Positions 11,448-22,489 of a stretch of 64,000 bases of DNA are shown here, one piece after another. The notes under the pieces are model-generated. The model was not told the DNA's origin, did not search any database, and saw only the letters and a list, made by a program, of their open reading frames with translations. The DNA comes from Symsagittifera roscoffensis (lineage: Eukaryota > Xenacoelomorpha > Acoela > Convolutidae). Position numbers and translations under genes: made by a program. Location of the stretch: contig NC_087063.1 of the NCBI RefSeq assembly GCF_963678635.1, forward strand, positions 47,224,101 through 47,288,100, in the 5' to 3' direction. The stretch's first letter is position 1. The number at the start of each line of letters is the position of its first letter.

Positions 11448-13179
11448 AGGTATCTCCCACTACTTCTCCCAATTCACATTTTCATCTTTTCCGTATCGCC
11501 CGAATGATCTTTGTTATTAAATCATACAATCTTTTGGACATTTTGGCCAATCTCGCACTTTTGTGCACTGAGAAGAGTTGGTCGATCAACACTGGTTGTG
11601 GCCTCGAATCCAGGAGCACCGTGTGCATGGGGTACGTGCTGTTGCGGTATATTCGGAGCTTGATCCCACCAAATATTTCTAGCCAGTAGAACTGCTACGT
11701 CCCTGACTATCGTTCAGATTCATCTCATTTTCGAGAGATTCTCGCCAGCTTCTGGTTTTCTGTTCCGTCTGTAACGCTCCTGGGAACAACCACACACTTA
11801 AGAACGTAACCACCTCATGGGCACGCTCCAGGCGTTCTAATGACTCAATCGAGCTGATCATGCTATAAAATCCCAAGGCGGTCATCAGGTTCATAATCTT
11901 TACTCAATGAGACTCCGCAATCAGTTCCCCTGTTCTTATCAGACACGCTCAACCTCCCATACAATTGCGCTAGCTGGCAATGTTGCTCATTGGCTAGTCC
12001 CAGAGGCTTGCCTTTTCATCCAATCGCTCGGAGAATTCCCTTCGAATGATTCATTCCTTGGGTGACAATTCATCCGGCTTGAATACTTTCAGGGCCAACA
12101 GGTCATGTATCGAGGCCAAATCTTGTACACTTCCCTCATGTACACTTCCAGTTTTAACACGACGTCTGCAGTCACATACCATATCAAACCTGCATTTGGA
12201 TTCAGGCACTATGAAGGTTTTATGACCTATCACATCGTGATCAAACTGGTTTTCAAAGGATTGTCCCTTGAACCATATTCAAAGCTCAACTGTCGCTTCA
12301 GTTTCGGAAAAAGGGGTTCGACCACTCTCTCCTCCAAAAAAACTCCTTGTCTAGATTGCTCGAATGTCAGCGTTTCAGTTTTTTCCACCCTCTCGACCGA
12401 GGGTAGATCTACCGCTTGCTCAATGTCGAAATACGCGTCCCTAGCTTCCTCATCTATGAACGGGTTGTAAGCTATCCCGGGCACGCCTGACATATTTTGG
12501 AGTGACTTTAGTTTACCCAGAGTCGCATACTTCTTCGGATTTCTCAACCTGCTCCCTATTTAATTTATGATCTTTGTTGGAGCACCTTCTCACCTCCTAT
12601 AACCTTCGGCAGCTCCCGATCTCGTTTAATTCCTTGGTGGATATCTCGAGCGGCATATCCTGATAGAGTTCAAGCAAGGCTCTTAACAAGATCCGTTCAC
12701 GCTTAACTCTTCCTTGTCGAAAAACTCTTAGGCATTCTACCAAAACGAGAGTGGGGATACAATCCACCACAAGTCTGACAAAACAAAGAGCATATTTGCG
12801 CACGGCCCTTGCAAATACAGACGCGTCTCTGGTAGTCAACATCTTTAGGTCCTCAATCAGTTCCAATTCTTGTTCTATAGATCTCGATCGTTATTGGTTT
12901 CGTGCTCCGTTCTTGTGATTACAATTAGAAATCATGTTAGTCGCACTTGCAATGCCGTTACTGTTGAAGGTGTGTTCATGGACTTATCCAATTACGTAAC
13001 AATATCTCCAGGAAATCTTCACCTTGTGTTCCAAGCCCTTCTCACTTGCTTCAGACATTATTGTGCCGTATTCCTTTCGCTTCCAGTTAGACCCTTCCAC
13101 TAACTCTTGCATATGTTCAAGCATGGCTTTCTTCTCACTCTATGCCATCAGATGCCCTCTCGCTGAGTTCCCTGCCATG
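11448..13179 (-). repeat. 1732-bp tandem duplication, unit 1
   Basis: This unit is repeated immediately at 13180-14911 with only about half a dozen differences that I can find. Examples are T/C in CAGTTTCGG versus CAGCTTCGG (near 12300/14032) and CCACCAAAT versus CCGTCAAAT. The breakpoints share AGG: CAAGG on the left, TGAGG on the right and TGAGG at the junction. Confidence 0.95.
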
Positions 13180-14911
13180 AGGTATCTCCCACTACTTCTC
13201 CCAATTCACATTTTCATCTTTTCCGTATCGCCCGAATGATCTTTGTTATTAAATCATACAATCTTTTGGACATTTTGGCCAATCTCACACTTTTGTGCAC
13301 TGAGAAGAGTTGATCGATCAACACTGGTTGTGGCCTCGAATCCAGGAGCACCGTGTGCATGGGGTACGTGCTGTTGCGGTATATTCGGAGCTTGATCCCG
13401 TCAAATATTTCTAGCCAGTAGAACTGCTACGTCCCTGACTATCGTTCAGATTCATCTCATTTTCGAGAGATTCTCGCCAGCTTCTGGTTTTCTGTTCCGT
13501 CTGTAACGCTCCTGGGAACAACCACACACTTAAGAACGTAACCACCTCATGGGCACGCTCCAGGCGTTCTAATGACTCAATCGAGCTGATCATGCTATAA
13601 AATCCCAAGGCGGTCATCAGGTTCATAATCTTTACTCAATGAGACTCCGCAATCAGTTCCCCTGTTCTTATCAGACACGCTCAACCTCCCATACAATTGC
13701 GCTAGCTGGCAATGTTGCTCATTGGCTAGTCCCAGAGGCTTGCCTTTTCATCCAATCGCTCGGAGAATTCCCTTCGAATGATTCATTCCTTGGGTGACAA
13801 TTCATCCGGCTTGAATACTTTCAGGGCCAACAGGTCATGTATCGAGGCCAAATCTTGTACACTTCCCTCATGTACACTTCCAGTTTTAACACGACGTCTG
13901 CAGTCACATACCATATCAAACCTGCATTTGGATTCAGGCACTATGAAGGTTTTATGACCTATCACATCGTGATCAAACTGGTTTTCAAAGGATTGTCCCT
14001 TGAACCATATTCAAAGCTCAACTGTCGCTTCAGCTTCGGAAAAAGGGGTTCGACCACTCTCTCCTCCAAAAAAACTCCTTGTCTAGATTGCTCGAATGTC
14101 AGCGTTTCAGTTTTTTCCACCCTCTCGACCGAGGGTAGATCTACCGCTTGCTCAATGTCGAAATACGCGTCCCTAGCTTCCTCATCTATGAACGGGTTGT
14201 AAGCTATCCCGGGCACGCCTGACATATTTTGGAGTGACTTTAGTTTACCCAGAGTCGCATACTTCTTCGGATTTCTCAACCTGCTCCCTATTTAATTTAT
14301 GATCTTTGTTGGAGCACCTTCTCACCTCCTATAACCTTCGGCAGCTCCCGATCTCGTTTAATTCCTTGGTGGATATCTCGAGCGGCATATCCTGATAGAG
14401 TTCAAGCAAGGCTCTTAACAAGATCCGTTCACGCTTAACTCTTCCTTGTCGAAAAACTCTTAGGCATTCTACCAAAACGAGAGTGGGGATACAATCCACC
14501 ACAAGTCTGACAAAACAAAGAGCATATTTGCGCACGGCCCTTGCAAATACAGACGCGTCTCTGGTAGTCAACATCTTTAGGTCCTCAATCAGTTCCAATT
14601 CTTGTTCTATAGATCTCGATCGTTATTGGTTTCGTGCTCCGTTCTTGTGATTACAATTAGAAATCATGTTAGTCGCACTTGCAATGCCGTTACTGTTGAA
14701 GGTGTGTTCATGGACTTATCCAATTACGTAACAATATCTCCAGGAAATCTTCACCTTGTGTTCCAAGCCCTTCTCACTTGCTTCAGACATTATTGTGCCG
14801 TATTCCTTTCGCTTCCAGTTAGACCCTTCCACTAACTCTTGCATATGTTCAAGCATGGCTTTCTTCTCACTCTATGCCATCAGATGCCCTCTCGCTGAGT
14901 TCCCTGCCTTG
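13180..14911 (-). repeat. 1732-bp tandem duplication, unit 2
   Basis: Direct, near-identical copy of 11448-13179. The offset is exactly 1732 for every open segment (for example 12230 and 13962). Very low divergence against heavily decayed content implies a recent event in already dead sequence, or an assembly artefact. Confidence 0.95.
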
Positions 14912-15736
14912 AGGATCGCCCATGTGGAGCAAGTCGGAATCGTGATCCGAGTAAGCTCAACCACGTCGAGTTGTTCTTCCAGTTTTATCCGTGCCATGTT
15001 GGTTCGCGAGGGCTCGTAGTCATCCAGACCATTCTATCCGCACTGGTTGATGACCATTTCAGGTAAAGTGCCTGCCAGGGTTCTTTCGCTCTTCTTTGAC
15101 TGCGAGGATGTTGACATTAATCCAGCTAACAGCATTGGTGGCATCAAGTCTTTTTCTCCTCCGTTTAGTATTACTCGATCCCTTTGATTCTCCGCAGGAC
15201 GGGATACTTTAGTCAGCGACGTCACCGCTGCATTCACTTTTGACTTAAGTACCTTGGAGATAACTGCTTTGATGCCAAATTTGCTCTTCAGTCTCTTCAG
15301 CCCTCTCTTGGCTGGTTTGACGGGTTGCTTCCTAGCGATCAGCTTGTCATTGGCGCTTTCTTTTGTGACTGACTCGTTCAGACCGTCACACTCAGTGGAA
15401 ATCATCCGTTTTTCCAGAACCTCACGCATGAGGGTTGATTTAACTTCATTACGGATTGCGTTCCGTGCCTTTGACTTACATCCCAAGTTCTTTTGCATAA
15501 AAACCACTCGGGTCCACATAAGTGCCGTTTTTCTTTCAAATTTGATGTCTTTCCCATTCCTCCTCTGGCAACGTGCCCAGAAAGGATACCCTCATGATTT
15601 CATCTGCTGCAACGATGAGATTCATAGAGCAACTTCTTCACGTTCCTCCTTTGAGAGTCTAGTGCCAGGAAAATTGGTCCCGCTGGACATAGACTGGCCG
15701 GCGCTTCCTTCGTGGGAGACTTAAATTATGACGAAG

Positions 15737-17152
15737 TCACCAGAACCAAAGGTCCAACGATCTATCCATTGTCATGATCCTCACTGAACTCAGACTCCAG
15801 AAAATCTCTCTCGTTCCAAATTCTTTCACACTCGTTTTCCTTATTTTCCTTTCATGGGTTGTCCGCATCCTGTTCTTTAGCGTCATCGCTGATGCTGGTT
15901 CAGATCCACAGGGGCCGTGGTGCATATGCTTGCCTGAGTCCGGTCGAGCCGATACAGTCATGTCACCCGCATGGTAGAACACTTCATCAAATAGGAGAGA
16001 TTCCACTGACTCATCACCATGCGGTGCCTCCTCCCGATTCCTTTCCACGTTCCAATATCACCAGTTTACTGCCACTTCAATCTTGACTGGTCATCCGCTA
16101 GTGAGAATACGTTTTTCCAAACGTCGGGCAAAGTCTCACACTTCCTGGATGGTGAGCCTTGATATTTTTCCGGCTCCATGCATCAGGGAAACTGAAATCA
16201 AACGTGCGCATCGCTGCGACATTCTAGCTGATGAAGCGTGGCTCAATGCCCTCGCTCCTTTTCCGCATCATTTCTTCGACATCCCTAGCCACTATGATAC
16301 GAGAGACAAGGACAGGAAACGTAAATTTTAGCAGCATCCACCGTACCGGTGGGTATCGGGGGCATTGGTTGGGCGATAGTTCGGAGCTAGCCAACCACGT
16401 CTATTGGTTCTCTCACATGAGCATATGAATGGCCGGAACCTTCATCGTTTCTCCCGAATCCTTCACATCTGGGCGTAGACTCCTGCATTTCTTTTTGTTG
16501 TTGAAATCCATCAACATCCAACCTGAGTCGGCTACTCTTCCAAGCAGCCGGTCATCACTGGCTTATCCCCTCACTCCTGAGCTCTTGCTGCTCGACCCAG
16601 TTCAACACCGAGCAGTTCACCACAGAGACTCAACAAGGGCATGTCACGACGTTTCTTGGAGTCGTTCGCCTCTGCATAATTTTGTCCTTTCCGGTCAAAT
16701 CCTGTTCTGTTTTAGGAGATACTGAATCAGAGGAGTCCTCCAATCCTTCATCTCCTGATACGAACTGCGCGTTGAAATACCGGTTTGGCGCCGGTAGCTA
16801 ATCTGGGTAACGCAAGAGAATAAACAGGGCACCCAATTGGCCATATGTCATCGAGATGGCCCTGAGAAGCCAGTCCAACCTCAGGTCCCCTAGTGTCTGA
16901 GTCAAGAGGACAGCCGGTTTATTCACAAAATTCTCGTGGCGAAACATTACATAGAGTTCAAATACAAAGCCGATCGACAGCTTCCTGATGTCTCTCACGA
17001 AGCCCGCAATCAAGCATCTGGAGGCTCTTCGATAGCACGTCGACAGGAAAGTTGGAGTTCATCCCACTCCCAACCCACTGCGCTTTCGTTGCCAATACAT
17101 CCACTTGGAACTTATCGAAAGACATAGTGCTCACGTCATGCATCAACTGCAT
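15737..17152 (-). pseudogene. Decayed unidentified reading frames, middle part
   Basis: Short open segments (16958-17152, 16798-17013, 15737-16048) are joined by stretches that read sensibly only if the frame is changed. One such stretch, at about 16240-16330, includes EEMMRKRSEGIEP. The first segment continues the frame of the module at 17136-18370 (MSFDKFQVDVLATKAQWVGS). I recognise no domain. Composition matches the rest of the island. Confidence 0.35.
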
Positions 17153-18370
17153 AGCGTTCTGTTTCGTTCAAGAGGGCTTTCAAGTATGCATGTTTTTTTT
17201 CAATCATTGCTGGCGCGTGATTGAAGGCACCTTCTCCCAACGTGCAGATTGTCGGTGACAGATACAGCCATGCATTAGAGTGAGGCATTAGTGTGAGGTC
17301 TTCTTCCGAAAATGTCAAATTTACTTCTGTCATACTCGCCAGCGCATTTTTTTCATATTCCAACTGCCTGAACCATAGGTTGTTCGTCACCTGCTGCGCC
17401 AGCACATGGTCGTCAATCACTCCTGGTCTCAGCTTCAGTAACCTGGCGAAGTTGGACAGTTCCCACTCCAGGTCTTCATCTAGCCGCACCCGAGTCGTGC
17501 TTTGCTCTTTAAATCCCTGTATGGCATTCGAAATGTCCGACCAAACGGCAGAGAGTAGTACGTGTTTTGGTCAATCGTCCTGTTCGGTGCAGGAGTCACC
17601 GCGTCAAAACGTCCCTCTATAAAATGCAAGGGTTCCGGCAGTGAGGCATATCCAGCCGACAATACGAAAAGGTTTTCACAGCATTCCTTAAGAAACTGAC
17701 CCGACCATGAGATGGCTCAATAGCCCCCAGCTCTTTAAATGGTCATTCGACCCGGCGATTAATATCACCTGCGGATCCATGTTGACAGCTTTATGCACAA
17801 TTTAGTCAATCCTACTGATTGTCCTCATTCTAGATTTGGAGTTGTCAGGAAGATCACATCTGGTCAAAACAATGAAGGATGCATATAAGTGTAACCCATA
17901 TCGGCCACTATTAAACATTTTGCGTTCTTGACACCTAGGGTGTCGTAGGCAGCAAATAGGCTATCATCATTTGGTGTATCCAGCCTCTTGTACCTCTTAT
18001 TGTGCCCTTCCACCAAAGTCGCCAGGGGATAGTCTCTTGAATACTCACCAAGCGTCTGGCCCAGTGGCTGAGAGAATTGCTGCTACATCTTATGATGTTT
18101 GATGCTAGGCTTAAGCTCCCTTAGAAACTTTCGCGTTTTCAAGGTTCTCATGGCTTTTTCCTGAAGCAGTCCATCGAGATCCACAAATCTTGGCGGGATA
18201 GCGGAGCGAACTTCTCCTGCACTGCCAACAACCAGCCCACGCCCGATATCCGATACAATCCCGACACCGTTGGGGCATTTCTATTCATCATCATCATTGC
18301 GTCGGATCGACATGCAAGCGTGTTCATGTTCAACTTTGTTAACATGTCAGCCTTGTACTGCCCCAAGCAC
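17136..18370 (-). pseudogene. Decayed module with SGNH-like GSND signature
   Basis: On the minus strand, segments read KNAKCLIVADMGYTYMHPS (about 17890-17950), DPQVILIAGSNDHLKSWG (about 17720-17780), then LSAGYASLPEPLHFIEG with PAPNRTIDQNTYYS. A longer open segment (17136-17489, 117 residues) follows with ELSNFARLLKLRPGVIDD. A hydrophobic strand ending in G-S-N-D (17742-17753) resembles block III of SGNH/GDSL hydrolases, which have G-x-N-D there. It follows a better SGNH-like region at 18680-19290, so the region may hold two related modules. Stops and frameshifts are frequent. The SGNH reading is inference from one motif. Confidence 0.45.
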
Positions 18371-18679
18371 TGGGGTCCGATCTGTCCCTCAGTAAAACAT
18401 AAGTCGAACCAGCACCTTCTACTGGTGCAGGGTTAGTTGAGGAACTTCCTGCAGTAGTTGGGACTCCTGTGGGTAAGTTACTTATGCTCGTAAAGGCCTC
18501 GGAGCTTGTTGGATTCTGATTATTTGGTCTTTCAAGCCTGCTCTCTATTTTTTGCTTTCGAGGATTGGGGAGGGCCCCAACTTATTGCTTACATCCGAGT
18601 TGCGAGCAGCAGGTGTGACATTATTCGTTTCTGATGCCAAGGGTCCTAGACGACTGGCGACTGGCTCATGTACCTCGAT

Positions 18680-19290
18680 CCTCACTCTGCTACTGTCAGT
18701 CGAACTAGTCCGAGTAGGGAGTCAGACATTTTCAGTTCCTCTTCCAGTTCTTCAAGCTTTAATTGAAAGGAGTCAGTATTCGAACGCACTCCTTGCTGGG
18801 CGTTGAAAAGTATTCCTTCTCTGGTGACTGCGCAACGATCAGTCATCCTCATTGTGCTGTCTAGGTCCATGAGCTTCAACTCTTTCAAATCCTTGACATA
18901 AAGAAGTACTTCTCTTTCAACTTATTCAGAAGCCATATCAACAAAAGTTCCCACCTCGTGTCAGGCGTGACTGGAATCCTCGAGATGTCATTAGTGCCTA
19001 ACATTATTATCAGCCTGTCCAAATGGTTTTCGTCCTTGCACTCCATCATTTTGATCAACTGGGACACAGAGGCTCCCACAAAAGAAACAACAGTTGTCTG
19101 ACTACTCGCAAAGATCTTAATTAGATCTCTCATCTCACCTGATATTTGGCGGCTCTTGCCACTAAGGCAGGCTCGGGGTGATCCGCAGACACCTGTACAA
19201 AGAATTTCAATTCCAAGATTCTTCCAAATGTCTACCAGACTTTACTATAGGTAGTTTCGCTGCGTGTCAAGCCAGTTGGCGCAAAATTGT
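18680..19290 (-). pseudogene. SGNH/GDSL-hydrolase-like domain, catalytically broken
   Basis: The minus-strand frame from about 19235 reads SLVDIWKNLGIEIL, then VVSFVGASVSQLIKM, then LDRLIIMLGTNDISR, with G-T-N-D at 18987-18998. After a frameshift near 18885 it continues LMDLDSTMRM, then TREGILFNAQQG. The strand-turn pattern fits SGNH hydrolases (esterase/lipase fold): block I GDS-L, block III G-x-N-D and a C-terminal D-x-x-H. Here a TAA codon sits where the Asp of GDS would be, just before SLV. The C-terminal His position is Leu (18808-18810). It cannot be active. SGNH modules are known in some retroelement proteins; linkage to this region is inference. Confidence 0.55.
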
Positions 19291-19322
19291 GCGGCACCCG
19301 TCCTGAGCTACTCGGTGAGCGA

Positions 19323-20285
19323 TCATTGATTTTGGGAAGGAACGATCCCACCCGGAGTTCGTGCGCTGGCTCTCCCAATTTCATCCATCGTCGCTCTGGA
19401 TACTTGCTCTAATGTAATTTGAAACTGTGGTTCAAGGTACGTATCCGATGGGCCAGTTATGGTGTTTCTAGAACTGGCTGCAAGCGCGGATGCCTGTGGA
19501 GGAGGCGCCGGCTCTCTGGGTCTACTAAGCTCATGTGCCCTTATCCTGGACTGCGCGTCCCTGGACACGTCCGATTTCATTGTCATTAGGACTTCTGGTG
19601 GCATCTGGCCCACCTTCGGCATGTGTAGATCCTTCAGGTCTTTGATCTCTTTCTCATTCAGAGTTATCAATAACCCATCCTGCTTCTTCTTCTTCTTCTT
19701 CTTCTTCTTCTTCTTTATTTGTCCCGTTCCTGGGCCAACAACTTGTACTCCTGCAACTTCGCACGCAACTTCGGCCAATCCTTTTCACTCTTGACCAGGG
19801 TTTCGATCGTCTCTGTATTCTAGATCTCAATGTCGTTCATCCTCATTTTCTTAGACGGAGGAGCAGCAGTGGTAAAATCTGGAGAATACGAAGGGCCCGT
19901 CCCATCGCGTTATATTTTCGATATAAATAGAATCTGTTCAGAGGAGTTAGGGTGCCACCTTTCCATGTCGAAATTTCCATGTCACTGGTTTCGGCCCCTT
20001 CTGGCGGGACCATACTCGCCGAAGTCCATGAGCACTGCTTTAATGGGCGGTCGCCGCTGCCCTCTCCTACCACAGCATTCAGTGTGCGACTGTAAGCATC
20101 GGCAGCTCCGGAACCTCTTGACTAAAGCAGCAGTCTAGCAGACGCTGATAAGTCTCGTTCAGAGCCATTCCCAGACTCTGTGAGTAAAAATCTATAAGAT
20201 CCTTATTGTCACTCAGTTTTTTTTGTTCGTTCAAATTCTTTGTGTAGTGTTCAATCAAATTAAACCAGATTTGATCAATCACCAT
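19323..20285 (-). pseudogene. Decayed coiled-coil/linker region upstream of the SGNH-like domain
   Basis: The minus-strand frame 20079-20285 (starting MVIDQIWFNLIEHYTKNLN) is followed by frames at 19843-20073 and 19323-19778. The last contains a Lys run produced by a CTT/AAG microsatellite, then a helix-rich part (LNEKEIKDLKDLHMPKVG) and a Pro/Ala-rich linker (RPREPAPPPQASALAASS). Just before the microsatellite another frame reads WPKLRAKLQEYKLLAQERDK, a likely coiled coil. This could be the N-terminal, gag-like part of the protein that continues into the SGNH-like domain. No diagnostic motif. Confidence 0.35.
19683..19715. repeat. (CTT)n microsatellite
   Basis: About eleven CTT units. They create artificial poly-Lys (minus) and poly-Phe (plus) runs in the open frames. 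Confidence 0.95.
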
Positions 20286-20439
20286 CTAAACAACCAGTCG
20301 AGTTTCAGGAACTGTTATACAACTCGTTTTATCTAAAAGATAAAACATCATTCGTATCTCTCAAAAACATTCAATTGAAACTTTTTTTCCTTTTGATCTA
20401 AAAATTAGCACAGGAGTGGATCATCTACCCCCATTTATT

Positions 20440-21215
20440 TTGATCTAAAATGATCCAACACATCCGTATCCAACACGAAAAGCTTTTTCTCGGTCGGATG
20501 TTTTCAAAAGCGACTTGAACCTCTTCGCTCCAGCTGAATTTCTTACGCTTATTCCGCATTAATTCTGCATAGGGTATATCTTGTCGGCATACCCTTTAAT
20601 GAAGTTCCGGTAGTAATAAGCGAAGCCGAGAAAACTCAATAACTGGGTGTCTGTTTTTGGTGCTTTCCATGTCAGCAATGCTTCAATCACCTCAGGATCT
20701 CGCAGTTGGACGGTTTGTATTTCAGGCCAGCCCATTCCATGCAAATGAAGATTTCGCTTCGTCTGGCCTTACTAAAGTGATTACCAGGGGCGGTGTCGCA
20801 ATCACAACGTCATCAAGGTAGCACATTATGAGGTTTCCTTACTTTTTCGTTTTAATCGTTAGTGTCTGAACCATCAATCGTTGAAATGCGGATGTCGGGT
20901 TACACAGTCCGAAAGGCATTCAATTCCAGTGGAACAGTCCCAGTTCGCACGCGAAGCTTGTTTTTTCACAGTCCTGATTCTTTAGCGGCACCTGCCAGAA
21001 CGCAGATTCTAAATTCGGCTTCGTTGAGAATTTCGCATCCCTTAGTTTTGAGAGACTTTCTTCAATGCGGGGAGTCGTATATGCATCTTTTATCGTTTAT
21101 GCGTTCAAATAGCGCAATAACAACAAAAGCTGGTAACAAAATTTCATCTTAGCCTTGGACAGACCACAAGGTCACGGATACTTTGCTGGCTCAATGATGT
21201 CATATTCCAACATTA
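20440..21215 (-). pseudogene. Ty3-like reverse transcriptase, broken
   Basis: Motifs in minus-strand order: MLEYDIIEPAKYPWPCGLSK, LNAYTIKDAYTTPRIEESLS, FSTKPNLESAFWQVPL, MPFGLCNPTSAFQRLM, LIMCYLDDVVIAT (YLDD at 20809-20820), then SFLGFAYYYRNFIKGYADK and a stub of RNase H (FVLDTD). Order and spacing are those of Ty3/gypsy RT, which copies the element RNA to DNA. In motif A the catalytic Asp is replaced by Asn (codon at 21013-21015), and there are stops, for example just before the YLDD block. It is inactive. Confidence 0.85.
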
Positions 21216-21462
21216 TTATTTTTTTTCTTTTCTACATGCTTCTGACTTGTGTGGGGTCATTCTCCTAGCTCCTTCTTGTGCGCCACCCAGCCTTCCTCTA
21301 TTTCTACCCCATGTGCCACAAAACTGCAACAAAATATGTCAGCTTTGTGTTTCGAAAACGTCTGCGTTCCGATTCAACACGTCACTAAGGTAATCCATCT
21401 CTTTATCTGATTTTTTTTAAATTTCAGGTTCTCCATTTCAGGTAAGACAGGATTGTTCGCTG

Positions 21463-22290
21463 TTAATTCTGTATCTGTTGATCTTTCAGGAAAGTTTGAA
21501 CAACTAGACAGGCCACTGTCTGTCTTCGTCTCCGTACAAAACACCTCTTCAAATCCTTCAATTTATTTATCCTCTTCAATATACACTCTCTGTTGCCATG
21601 TAACGGACACTCAATCACTTTAAATTTCTTCAAGTTCCCCATCTTCTGACATTCTGTGTTCAGAGGCAACGCATAACCACGCTTCTTTCTACGTTTTATC
21701 GTCACCGGAGTTTCTTGTGTGTTCAACAAAACACTAACACACAGTGTTTTTGGAGTCATAGAGAAGTTTCTTCCTAATAGTTGAGTTCTGTCTGTGTGGG
21801 TTGGGAACCAAACATACTTGTCTAATGCTACTGCGTTTACTTACAGTCCTCATCCTTAACGTGGCCACCTCAGTTTGATTCAGTGTTAGCCTAACTTTTC
21901 AATCGAGGTAAGTCGGCACCTTCGTTTGATCCATCAAGATCTCATTAACAGGTTTCTTTCCATACTTCCTTTCTGGGTCTTTGATTCGTAATAATCCGAC
22001 GTTGAGGACGATCGTAACATCAAAGTTTCTTACGAAGTCGCGTCCCAAGATGAGCTGGTTGGACGCGTCTATGTTATCGACGACTAGTAATTTCATCCAG
22101 AGGTGCCTTCCACCCAGCTGCAGCGATATGATTGGTGTCCTTCCTGCAACATATATGGAATACTGGTTGGCCGCGGCCAGTCAGATGTTAATCGGTTTCA
22201 AATCCGACCTATCAAATCACATATCGGTCCATAATGGGCATAACACTGTCAACTGCGCTGGTGTCAAGAAGCCCCTTTACTGAAAGCTGT
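21463..22290 (-). pseudogene. Ty3-like aspartic protease and linker, broken
   Basis: At about 22225-22280 the minus strand reads KGLLDTSAVDSVMP, where DTSA fits the retropepsin active-site loop (D-T/S-G/S-A). At 21899-22096 it reads VVDNIDASNQLILGRDFVRN, the ILGRDF block typical of Ty3-type proteases. Stops separate the halves. Downstream, 21463-21759 is a basic Cys-containing linker (RGYALPLNTECQKMGNLKK) leading to RT. The protease would cleave the polyprotein. Confidence 0.75.
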
Positions 22291-22489
22291 CTGCCTGTGG
22301 ACTGCGTCCTGTTTAGTCATGGCACTGTTTCCACTTCTTCGGGCTTTGAGTTCCTCTCGTCCGATGGAGATCCCGCCTACTTGATCACTTGCATTTGTTA
22401 CGTGAGCCTTCGTGAAGACGTTTATGCTATCCAATTCATCAGAATTGAGTATGGGCTGTAGACCTCCATGTAATGTCCATCTACCCTCA

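Larger units (their letters stand above)
10812..15519 (-). pseudogene. Decayed unidentified reading frames, downstream part of the SGNH-bearing region
   Basis: Open minus-strand segments follow one another: 15034-15519, 14329-14598, 13962-14279, 13783-13965 and 13411-13626, then their duplicates at 12597-12866, 12230-12547, 12051-12233 and 11679-11894, and finally 10812-11090. The first (161 residues) is strongly basic (RKQPVKPAKRGLKRLKSKFG), as in a nucleic-acid-binding or nuclear-targeting region. Others are charged and helix-like (VERVEKTETLTFEQ). Frames alternate between segments, which points to frameshift decay of one or a few long proteins. I recognise no catalytic domain. The duplication at 11448-14911 repeats four of these pieces. 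Confidence 0.45.

Noticed and set aside
12105..14202. Two identical 121-codon plus-strand frames (12105 and 13837)
   Set aside because: Antisense to more protein-like minus-strand frames in the duplicated unit; no independent motif.
19459..19794. Plus-strand frame with a poly-Phe tract
   Set aside because: Antisense shadow of the (CTT)n microsatellite and of the minus-strand coding-like region.
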